Assembly: GCA_963377175.1 (NCBI GenBank)
Contig: CAUJNA010002835.1
Location: forward strand, 65,001-129,000
DNA: 64,000 bases
Direction: 5' to 3'
From: Effrenium voratum
Lineage: Eukaryota; Sar; Dinophyceae; Suessiales; Symbiodiniaceae
Under the pieces are notes generated by a model, which saw nothing but the letters and a program-made list of their open reading frames with translations, did no database searches and was not told where the DNA came from. The translations under genes and the position numbers were made by a program. Of the stretch, positions 35,501-47,500 are shown piece after piece (within the stretch, counting starts at the first letter, position 1; each line of letters starts with the position of its first letter).

Positions 35501-38500
35501 TTTCCGGATAAAACCGTGGTATTTTGCACCATTCTGGGTCATTTCCTAAGGGTGTAATCCCAGGGTGTAATACAAAATCTCTCAGATTTTGGGCGGTTAC
35601 CAGTGGGGCTCGCAAGCTTCTTTTTGGACCTCCACCTTGTCCTTTGGGTGTGTCAACATAGCACCCCGAACATCGTTTTATTTCCCTAGGGGATCTTCTC
35701 CCCGGTCCAGAAAAAATCGCCCCCAGAAAGAAGCGAATCTCGACCTCACCTTTTGGCTTCCCCCCTTTTGGTTGCCGGTGACATCAGCTCCTCTTTGCCG
35801 AACAAACGGGCAGACGGAGGGCAGACGCGACGCTTCTCGGCTCCCCGCCGAAATCGGCTCCGACCGGCGCCAACGGCCGGCAGGTGGTGGGCTACGCCAC
35901 GGACCCCTCGGTGCCGGCGGTGGAGCAGCTGGAGCAGTGCCTCACCGGGTGCCACCTGGTGCTGGTGCCTGCCGGCGTGCCTTGGGGAACCAACTCGCTC
36001 GGTTTGGAGGCGGCGGTCGGCGGGCCTTGGTGAGCGGTTTGGAGTTTTGGAGTCGCAGGCGTGGCGGTGGCTGGATTTGGTTTGGTTTGTGCGGGGCCAA
36101 CCAGCGGTTGCGGGTGGGTTTGGCTTGGGGAGGTTGGTCTTGGCCGGGCGATCGATGTGTGGGACCCGGGCTTCTCGTAGGGAAACGAGACCTTTCTTGC
36201 CTTTGGTTTTCCTTTAAAGGTGGCAACTCAAAGGAAGACAAAACACGGCACCCTTGCCACAAGACAAGGCACCGGTCTCGCGGGTATAGAGTTGGACACC
36301 ATGAGTAAAGCTGGAATATATGAATGGTTTGTATACTGTGGATGGAGGAAATCCATTTCGGACCACTTTGAAACCATGGTTGAAACCATAACGTTGGTTG
36401 GTATTTGCAGGCGGAATTGAATCATGCCGGGCTTTGTCAGGTGGTGCGAAGTGGACGAAAGCTCCCCCCGGCAAATTCCAGCGTATGTTGCAAGGGCTTG
36501 GCCCAGCCTTTGTTTTGGCAATGTTCTTGCTTTTATGCCGTGGGTGTGGGTGGGGGGGGGGGGGCAAAGCACACACAGGAAAGCACCTTGTGAAGCATGG
36601 CGAACGGATTAAAATGAGCAAAAAGGATGTTTGGGCGAAAGGATTAAAATGAACAAAACAAGTCTGTTTAAGGGTTTTGAATGGACATTGGGAGACTCAC
36701 GAAGCCATTCCAAGCACAAATCCTTACGTTTGGGTTTAAATGGACGTCTTATTTGAGGAACGGTCAATATGTAACTGTCATCTACGGTAGCAAAGGGAAT
36801 GGCAACAAACCCCAAAATGCCACAACAAAATGGGGGTGAGACCTCGCCAGAATCCCAGAGGTTAGTTGGGGACCCCTTGCCTAGTAGCAGTCAGTGCTGC
36901 TTTTTTGTTGTTGCGCGCTTCGTCTTTTTTTGGAGGATCGCGAGGTTCTTACAAAAATGGGTTGTAACGCAACCAATGAAACGAAAGAGTCCTAAGCCCT
37001 CCTATTCTTCAGGGGTTTTGTCCACAGTCTTCACGACCCTTAAAAAATGGGTCCATGACCTTTAATTTTGGGTCATGACCCCATTTTTTCAGGGTCATGG
37101 AGACTCCAGGCACATTGGTTGGTCTCAAAAGATGGCCTCGTCCGTCCCCTGGATGTTCCCTTTCAACCGGGGGTTTTCGTGAATGGAGGTCTTGGTTTCT
37201 ACCCGAGCTGGAAAAACAACTGCGGGGTCTCGACCCTTTTCACCATCCACGCGTTTTTCTTCTTTTCTCCGGCGGGTTTTCGTTGGGGCCGCGTCTGAGC
37301 TTCCCAGGTTCCGAAGGGCCAAGCGCAGGGTTTAGTCTTTGGTTCCACCAAGCGACCAAGCGCACCATTCTGACACCCATGGCCGCTGAGCCACTTGCTG
37401 GTGCGAACTTGCGAAGGAGACACGGAATGAACCGGTTGTAGGGATTCCCGAAGAAATGAAACCATAGGTGCACCAACCATTTTAGTCTACTTCAGTGGTT
37501 GGATTGGGATGTTCACTGGGGGCTAACCGATTTGGATTTTGACCCATGGCCATATGGGATGGTTTAGTGCGGGGTCAATCCATTTCTCACTCTCCGAGCA
37601 CCGCGACAAACCTTGGTGGCTCCCAGCCATCCCCTCTTCGCCTTGCAGCTTCTTAGTTGGCTCAGCGGCAGTTTCCGAATCTCGCCCACGAAAAGTTCGC
37701 GACTTTTCGCGGGGGGATCGCAAAACGGGCAGCAAGTTGAGACTTCTGCGTGGCTTACATAGGCCCTTTTTTGGTTGTTTTGGTCGATTCCTGGTATTTA
37801 CCTCTTTTTTTTCTCATCTACCAAGGACACCCTTCTATTTCCCCGACGCAGGACACCCATGGGCATTCCCGAATAAAGGGCACTTTCTTTTGGGGGGGAG
37901 GGTCATTTTCCAGGTCTCATTCGAGCACCAAGACTCCCCGGCACGGCGCTGAGGTCCCGCGGAAGCCGGGCATGACGCGGGACGACTTGTTCAACGTGAA
38001 CGCGGGCATCGCCAAGGGTGTGGTGGAGGCCTGCGCCAAGTTCTGCCCGGATGCGGCCCGGGGACCCGGGCGACCGGATGGTGGAGCGGGGCGGAGGGGT
38101 TGGAGCTTTCTTGTTGTGGGGTTTGCGTCTTTTTGTTCTGTATTTTTTGAGCTGGTACCCTCTTTGTGGGGGCTCATAAGGGTAGAGCTGGAAGGATTTG
38201 AGCCTCCAACCTCCACCCTCCGGCGAGGGCAGTGCGCTGCCATTGCGCCACAGCTCTTCACATGTCATGGCCCATCACGAGATCATGCAAAACCCCTACC
38301 CGGACCGCATCACGAAGACTGAACCGCTCCTTTTTTCTGGCCCTCATCTGGCCCAAGAAGGTCAATTCCCCCCCGTCTCCGCCAAGCCACATAGGTGCCC
38401 TTTTGGGCTTATAGAGGTCAGCCACCATCCAAACCTGCGCCCGAGTCTGAGCGCTCAAGCTCAATGCAACAGCGAAACATCCCTTCAAGCCTTGGGTGCT

Positions 38501-41500
38501 AGACGTCAAGACCTCAAGCTGTCAGGCGCATTCCACAACTTTTTCGGTTTTTCTTCGGCCAGCTGTTCGCGTCTCAACGATGTTCCTAGCGCCATAGCCA
38601 CCGGACTGGGGCTAAAGCGGGCTGGCGGTCGTTTTGGGCGGTGGGCTGAGATCATCGGCCTCATCGTGAACCCGGCGCCCCGGCTCGGATCGGAGACACG
38701 GATGGGACCCGGATTTCTTCAAAACGGTGAGTTGCGCCCCGGAAGGACTGCCTCGGAAATGGGGGACCCCCAAAATGGCATCGGTTTCCCTCTCAGTGCC
38801 AAACACCTTTAAACTAAGCCCCCCAAAAAAAGCGAAACAGGCAGAGAAAGAGCTTGGTTTCCTGCAGCAAAATCAAGGGGTTCGCGGCTGCGAAGAAAAC
38901 CATTCTGCTTCCCTTTGCGACGAGTTTTTCGTTTGTTTCCTTTGGCTGAAGAGGGTTGCGACCTTGGGCCGGTTCGATGTGTCGTAGCGAATTGGCTGGT
39001 TTGGGACCGCTGGCGGATTCACATACAAGCCAAGCCGTTGAGCTTCAGAATACCTGGTAACCCTGGTACCTGTTGGTTTGCCTCAAACTCTTATTTTCAT
39101 TTTCTGCAACAAACGAGCACGCACCAACAAGTAGTGGTTCGCCATTCCCCTCCATTTGTGTTTTGCCGACGGGGTCGGCTGGTTAACCTGGGAACACCAC
39201 AAAGTACCGGTTACCCTGTGGTCTGAATTGGGTGTGGCTCAAAATCAAAGAGCTAGGGTTATGCAGGTCTTAGCCTTTGGTTCCATTTATCAAGGTGCCA
39301 TTTTGGTACATGTTTTTGACCCATGGCCAATTGGTTTGGGGCTTGACCCCCCGCTTAGCTTTTCTCTCTCATCTCCCAAGCCGCAGCGGGAGGGAAGACG
39401 TAGGTCAACTCCATCGTCCCAGCCATGGCGGAGCTCTACAAGAAGAAAGGCGGGGGCACACCGCGGCCCGAGAGCTCGAGAGCTCGAGAGCTCGAGAGGG
39501 GCAACGGGCCGTGGGCCAGGGTTGTAGGATCACTCGGGGTTCTCCACCGACTTCTGTGATACTTTTGGGAATCCCCCTTATGAAGAAAATAGGCCTTTGC
39601 GGTTAGGCCCTTTCTATTGTATCACAGAAGTGGTCATTCCCCACAGCCCTGCCGTGGGCTGTTGAAAGAGGGTTCCCGTCCGCTTCGAAGACAGCGGTTT
39701 GACTCCTCGTGTGTCCCCCTTGAAATATGAACCCATATGCAAATGCACGTAGAAAACGACCACAGCAAAACGGCTTGAAAGAAACGCCCTCACACCCCAG
39801 AGATGGCGGAGATGAAGCAGACAGAGCCTTGATTTATCGCTTCCTTGGCGCTGCAGGCGCTTGAAGTGGAACCGCTTGGACAATCTAGATTGCAAGAGCT
39901 TTATCCGTGGAGAGTCCGCACAGGTGCAAAAAGGTCGTGGCACACGCTATCAGACAATTCCGATTTCTCTTCTTCATGACATGGTTTGATGTTGTATGAT
40001 TGTCATTGCAACACATCTCTGCTGGTTTCGGGTGAAGATGGTGTTCACCCCCCAGGGGTTACCCCTTGTACCGTGGCTAAAGAGCGTTTGTTTGTTTGTT
40101 TGTTTGTTTTTTTCCCCGTGGCATATTTGATTTTCCAGTTGGGTGGTTTGGGGCTGGAGGTCAGGAGGTCATCGTTTAGGTCGGGTGGCCGACCTGTGTT
40201 GGGTTGCTCGTCCTTTTTTGAGTGTGTCCCTTTTGGTTCGGTTTACAAGGAAGCCAGAAGGAAACGAACACCGAACACCGCCAATCTTTTTTCGGGGGGT
40301 CCATCTTAAAAAGGCAACCCCAAATGGAGAGGTTTGCGAGGGATCATGGGGCCCTCTCCGTGGAAAAAAAAGGTAATTCTCATTTTGCTTTACTTTCAGG
40401 AGCTTGTGTATGGCTGTGGCTGAAAAATAGGGGTCCAAAAACGGAACTTTGGAAACTGGGAAGGTAGACGAAGATCCGCGTTTTGCCATCCAGCTGTTTC
40501 ATTTTGACCTCCAAAGCCTTTTCTCCGAAGGTCGGTTCCGAAGGTGGCCTGACGCGCAGGCCTTGATCCCCTGAAGATCGTGGGAGTCACCTCTCTGGAC
40601 ATTGCCGGACAGCCCAGCTGGTGAGAAAAAAGGGGTTGGGGGGGGGGGTGGAAACGGGTCAGAAAAAAGGAGCTTGCTGGCCGCGGCTCGCCTTTCTTGT
40701 GGAGTCCGAACTGTTTGTTCGGACTTTGTAGGAGCTGCTTCTGAGCAACTTTGCGCTCGTCGTGGTGGTTTGCCTTGAAATTAGATCTCCAGTATGACAA
40801 ACTGGCCACAGAAACCACCCCGAAAGGGGCCCCGCTTTTTTGGCGTTGGCAACACCCCTGTTTGATAGGACGCCAACCCCCCCTTCCCGATTCCCCTTCC
40901 ATTATTTCCCCAAAATAAGACTCAGCGAATCTAGGGAGGCTTGATTTGGAAACCAGGGGTGGCTAGGGGAGGCTTTAGATAAAATGACTGTTGGGGGTAG
41001 TTCCGTTGGGTGTCCCTTTATCCCAAAAGGCGTACCCTCCAAAACAAGACATACCCAAATGGGGGTCCTTTTGTACCTTTTGTTGGTGGTTCTAAATGGA
41101 GACCAAAAAGAGAACTGGGCTGTCCGCAGATCCCCTGCGGAAAGTTAAACATTCGGACACCAAAAACCATGAAACGAACCGAAAACCGCCATGTCGCCTG
41201 AGTCGAAAGGCGCGCCGCCATTTTAGAAACCCTAAAAGCCTAGAACAAGCCCCAGCGGGTCTTGGGGCTCGAATCTTGCCGGACGTCCAAGAAGGCGACT
41301 GCCCAGGAGACACTCCAAAGTATAGGGGACAGGAAACTCTTTTTTTTTGGGGGGGTCCCCTAAAAGCAGCCGCCAAAACAGGAGGAAGCCTGGAATTTTT
41401 GTTTGGGGGTTTGGGGTCTGGTCCCCATGAAGGCAGCCGCCCAAAATTTCGGCGCAGGCGGACGGAGCTTAGGTCCGCGCCAACAAGTTTGTGGCGGAGA

Positions 41501-44500
41501 TCACCGGGAAGAGCCCCAGAGACATCGAGGTGCCGGTGATCGGCGGCCACGCGGGAGTGACCATCATGCCCGTGTTCTCCCAGGACGGGGGGAAGAACAC
41601 GACCTCCGAGAAGGTGGCGCGAACTTTGGGAAACCTTTCGAGGGATCCGGATCTTTCTAGACAACCCGCAAAAACCCTGGGGAAATGGATCCCCTTTTAT
41701 TGAAAAGAACGATGGCTTAAAAAGAATGGGGAATCAATCCTTAGAAACACGGGCCAAGAGGGGACGCGAGCTGTGGGGCTTTGGAGGGGGGAGCTCTGGG
41801 GGCTCTCAGTCGACTGGCGCCCGTTCTTGGGCTTGTTTCTCCTTTTTTAAATTGGCAGCCTTGGGGGCTTTGGGGGCAAACGTCAGCTTTGGTGTTTCTC
41901 TTGGGCGATGTTCAAAGGGGACACATCTGGAAGCTTGAGGAAGAGGGAAAGAAGAAGGCTCCTCAAGCTTCCAACCACCCTCGCGCTCATATGGTTTGTC
42001 TCAAACAAGTGAGGGACTCGGACTCCTTCCCCCCGATCACACTTGCGTGGGTTCCCTTCGGTTTCCAACCCCTTTGCCACTTCCCACCAAGGCGTTTCCG
42101 ATTCCGTAAGGTTCCGATTCCTTTGCGAAACATGGGGTTCCGGGTCCTGCGACCGTGGCGACCTTGGCAGATCACAGGTCTAGCAAGTTGGCAGTTGCTT
42201 CTGCTTTGAGATCACTCGGCGTTTCTCGTGTCGACTGGACCCTTGGTTTCGCCGCGGTTTTGCCCCGTTTCGGCTCGATTTGCGTGTTACCATAAACGTG
42301 GCATAGGGCGGGGACCTTTCAAAGTAGCTCCATTTTGGTTTCTGTTAGAATTCTAGATGCCACCCAACATTTGACTCTCATTGTTCCCCCAGTTGGTTGG
42401 TTGGGAAGATCAGGCTAGAGGTTCCGACACATACCACCTGTCTTCATTTTTACAAATCTTTTTAGGCCTGAGAGCCCTCAGTCGGGTGGTTCTCGCCGTC
42501 GCGTGGCTCGTTGGAAGGACCCTACGGCGGCCACCATCTCCGCGGACAAGCGCCTCGTCTCGAGTGGGGACCAAACATGGCGGTGGGGGGGCTGGCCCTT
42601 AGACCGCAGGTGAATGCTGGTGCCTGACATGTTTTTCTGGAATGGAGGAAGGGTCCTTTGTGCCGTTTGAAAGCTGCGAAGCCGCTTCCTTTGCATGTTC
42701 CCAACGCTAAAGTCATAGAACATGAGCCCAACCCCAGCCCCGCGATGTAAACAACAAGGAGACTTACCGAAAACGAGGAAAGAGGAAGTAAGAAACGAAG
42801 ACAGAAGCGACACCAAGAGATAATAATTAGACGGGAGAGATATCAAGAACCATGGTCACGCATCCCACTGGCTCTTTCTTTCCTTTACGTTCACTTCTCT
42901 ATTTGAAGCACAAGCCCCGGTCGGGAAATGATACCAGAGGATTGGACGAACCTGTGGGCCCCAGGATCCCGGCCCTGGACAAGCGCACCCAGGACGGTGG
43001 CACCGAGGTGGGGCTGTAGCGCCACTTCCGACTCGAGTCGGGTAGCTTTGGAGTTGCACGTAGTGGACGTTGGGATTCTTTGGCTGCTCCAAGACAGTTT
43101 TTTGAGCGCGCTGGGAACTGGATGCTCCAAGGTGTTTTTGATGATTGCGCTGGGAGCTGCGAAAGAATCGCTTCCGAACGAACACGATCCTTCCTCCCAG
43201 ATCCAAATGGGCCCCTAGCACTCCAACAGCCCTCCCAATATGAGCGTGGGCAGGGCTCGCCACAGCATTGGTTGGCTTAGAATCGGTGATTTGCCTTCTG
43301 ACTTGTGCCCTCTTGAGGCCCCATTACTTGGGGGACAAGAAGGGGATTGCATTGGACCCCTTTTTTTGCACTTGTTCGACAACCGATGTCAAGGCTGTCT
43401 GAGGGAGCCAGGCCACTTTGGCCCGCAGGAGTTTTGACCATGCCTCATTTAGATCGGGAGATGAGGGGTCTGAAGAAATATTTCTCAACAGCGTGCATGT
43501 ATTATTAAACAGGGAAGTTCTTCGGCCACAGAACAAGCCCCTCACAACCGGGATGAGCCAGAACTTACCTGTCCAAAGCCGACCTTTTGACCATGTTTAG
43601 TCAGGGTTCCCAAAGGCGACTACTCTTTGTTTCCAGGTCTGTTGGTTGTGAGGGAGAGAACAATTCATCACCTCACAGCCGATAAACACCTCCTAGCGAT
43701 CTCAAAACAAACACGGGACGTGCGCAAAACGTGTGGACCTAACGAACCGTGATATGTTTCCCACAGGAAACCTTCACATCCCAACGCCTACCATGCTGAG
43801 CCACCTTTCTACCCTTTCAAAAGTCAATTCCAAAGCACGCCAATCGTCCACATGACTCTTGGGGGTAACACGAGCCGTAACTTCGCCAAACCAAGCGAGA
43901 AAACGAAGACCCTGACTCCGCGGCCAACTTCCGAGCCACCCCCCCCCCCGCCCCGTTTTGCCCCGTTTCTCGGAGCCCTTGCCGCCTTCGGGCCTTCAGG
44001 TGGTTGAGGCCAAGGCTGGCAAGGGCAGCGCCACCCTGTCCATGGCCTACTCGGGAGCCCGGTTCGGAAACAAGGCCGGACGGGCAAAGCAGAAAGCGCG
44101 GTTCATAGATGGGCCATGTTTTAAAGAGGCCCCTTTTGTCGGTCATGTTAGCCAACTTGGTACAGATCCTGACTGACAATGGTTGCTGTTGATTCCTAGG
44201 GAACCTCACAGGTGGTTCTGGACATGCAAAGCATTACTTGTTTGGAGCAAATGCACCCATATGGGGCTTGCCGGTTCTTTCGAGGCTCGGTGCCCAAACC
44301 AAATTGCTTGAACACAAGGAACCAGGAAACCATTCCCATGTCGGGGAATCAAAGGACAGTGATGAAGAACTTTTTTTGATGTTTCAAGATTCAACGTATG
44401 TTCTGTTTTTGTTGAGCTCCCTCTTGGAGTATGGGTGTATTTTTTCCGGGTTCCTTTAATGGATTTAAAGGGCAAAGGGAAGGACCATTTGGGGTCCCCC

Positions 44501-47500
44501 CCCAAAAACCCACACCCATGTACAGACCATGCGTTTGTGACTGCGTGACCTGGGAGATATGAAGCGTTGAGTCCTTTGCAGTGCAGTTCTTCAGACCCCT
44601 GGCGTTTGCTTAGCATGAGAGCTTCAACTGCTAGACCGGCAACGCGGAAGCAAGCCACCGTCCACCGACTGGTTCCGGAAGCCTCAGTTGTAGCCTACGC
44701 GCCTTTGTCAGCCGGAACTCCAAACTCGTTGAGTGGGTCCCCGTAGATTGGCGCGCGCGAAAAAATCACCATGGGTAGGTAGTGCTCCAAATAGAGCGGC
44801 TCTGCGTGGCTGTCGTGGACTTACCTGGGCCGGTTCTTTGTGGGTTCGAGAACAATCAAAAGCAGTCGGTTTGTTGGTGTTCCCTTGAATCCTTGGTTTC
44901 TAATTTGGTTCCAATTCCGATTTGGTTTGAATTTGGTTTCCCATTGTTTTCTCTCTTTTCACTCTTTCCGTTTAGACCAACAGACCCGATCCGCTTTCCA
45001 AACAAGTCAAGGCTTCAAGGCTTCACGGCGACATGACTCCGAGGTCTCGATCGACAAGTCACCCTTGAAGGCATGCAAGGAAGCCTTGGTTGAATGGACG
45101 CGCTCGCTTCTTTCTTTGTTTTTTGTTTTTGTGAGGATTCCTTTCATCTTGCTGGTGCTCAGCAGGGGAATGAGACATGGAGCGACCCAAGCAAAAACCA
45201 TCCAAGTGGTGGTTTCCTAGGGGACCGAAGCCTGGGTTCATTCCATTTCTCATTCCTTACCGATTTTGCGCCAGCAAGTTTTTGTTTGCTACCAAAATGA
45301 TCTTCTGACAAGGTGAGCGACGGGACACCAAATGACATTTGCTCGGGTGTGGCTCAAAAATTCAAGAGCTAGGGCAGCACGCAGGTTTTAGTCTTTGGTT
45401 CCATTTAGCAGGGTGCCATTTTGGTATCTTCTGGACTTCCATTCATTTGGGTGTGGCTCAAAATGAAACAGCTGGGGTTACGCAGGATTTAGTCTACCTT
45501 TTTTGCCATGGTTCCATTTTGGACTCCCCATTTTTCAGCCACAGCCATGTCTGTTTCCCTCTAAACCATTAACCCAACGGCCGCAGCCCCCGCCTCCCAG
45601 CACCCTCCCAGCACCCTCCCAGCCTCCAAGAGGTTCTCGCCGGGCTGGCCGGCACACCCACGGTGGAGTGCGCCTACACCGCCTCCACGGTCACGGAGCT
45701 GCCCTACTTCTCCTCCAAGGCGCCGATCTGGCGGTTGTCAAAACCGTTTTGGGATCCCATGTTGGGTGGTAGGTGAATTCACCACCCATCTACTTTAGTG
45801 GTTGGATTGGGATGTTCACTGGGGGTACGGGGTTTTGACCCATGGCCATCCGAAGAAAGTGGCCAGTTTTTTAGTGGAAACACCACCAATACCCTCCCAA
45901 CAATGAACACATGATACCTGAGGAGTTTTTTGGGGGGTCCCCGGAAAGCTGGAACCCCCTGGAAAGTGGTTGGTGGACATAAAACCCCCGCCGAATTTCG
46001 ATGTCCACCAGACATTTCCCTGGTTAAAATTCATGCCCATCTGAAGAACGTGGCCGGATTGAATGCAACAAATCCCACCAGCACCTCTCCTTGCACCTGG
46101 GGAATTTTCTGGGGGTCCCGGGTTTGGACCATTTTCTTTGTCGGTTCCAGGTTGATGCGTGGGAGGGTAAATTGCTTTTGGCCTGAAAGATATCATCGAA
46201 CCCCCTTTGTTGTCGAGTGCATTGTCTCCCTTCCCTTTGAGAAGATTTTGAGCTTCCAACAGGTCAGGAACCTGTTGACAAGTGCCATGTCGGTGTAACC
46301 TGGCAGAGTTTAGCTCACTTCAAAGCGAGTTGCCTTTTGCATTTGTCCCCTTTGGCCCATTTTTCGTCACCGCAGATGGTGCAGGTGGAGGGCTTTCCCG
46401 AAGACGAGCGGCTTCTCATGTCTTTGAAGCCTTTAGCCCGCCCTCCCCCCACCACTGCCCCCATCCCCAGCTGGCGTGCCGAGTGTCTCTCACTCCTTGC
46501 GAGGGGCTCCGAAGGATAGCCCAAGCCGGATGGGCGGGGGACACCCCCTGGAAACGGGGGGGTCTGAATTGGGAGAAATCTGCATGTACCTCCCCTCCCC
46601 CCACCGCAAAATGCAAATGACAACCTGCAAGTCAGATGCTGCACATGAGTTTCTATGAATACCAACGGTTTGAACTATTGTTCAAAGTAAATGGACGCAT
46701 TACTTTTGGTTGCATGTCCAACAAGTGATTGGTTATGACGTTTCAATATTGGAGAACCCATGGAGACCCCCGAAGAGAGGACTTTGATGGCCCACAACGC
46801 TTGGGATCACAAAGATGTCAGCTGGACGTCGGGGATGCATTTCACCTGGGGCGCCTTTTCGGGTTAAGGAAAAACATCCATGGGAAAGGCGTGCGTGTTC
46901 GTCTGACAAAGGCCTAAGTTGCTTTTCTCAGCATGCTCTACTGCCAGGATTCTGGAGAGTGTTCAAAGGGTTCACCGGCGTGAGGATGCATCTCACCGGT
47001 GGATTTGCACCCATGATGAGGTTCTCCTTCTTAGGGGACTTGTTTCAGGTTGGTGAAACATCATCCCAGATCAGCGCGCTGGTTTCACTCACTGAGCGCC
47101 CGATTTGCCATGGTTGGTTTGAAGAAGACACCCCAGTTTCGGGTATTCTAAGCAATAGCATGCACACACACACACATCCACATGGGCGTTTTTCATAGTG
47201 GATGGTTGAAACGCGCAACCAAAAGGAGCCCTCGCCCACATTTGCGGGGGAAACAAAAGCAACGAGCATCCAACTTCGGCTTTCGCAGTTTTGAGGGCCT
47301 TTATTGAAAAGAAGGCCCTGTTGTAAATTAACCCACGCTCTTTCTTTTTCTTTTTCTGCAGGGGCCTTCGTTTGTTTCTTCTTTTTCCTTTCAGTTGTTT
47401 GGCCTGCTGCATGTGGATCAGTCGCGAAGTCGTATTTTTTTTCTCAACCCAAGTCCCTTCATTTCTTGAAAGGGCTTTTGTCCGAGGAGACACCCACGCG

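Noticed and set aside
39466..39500. Functional GAGCTC palindromic site cluster
   Set aside because: A simple AGAGCTCG tandem repeat just downstream of MDH exon 8; no indication of regulatory function.
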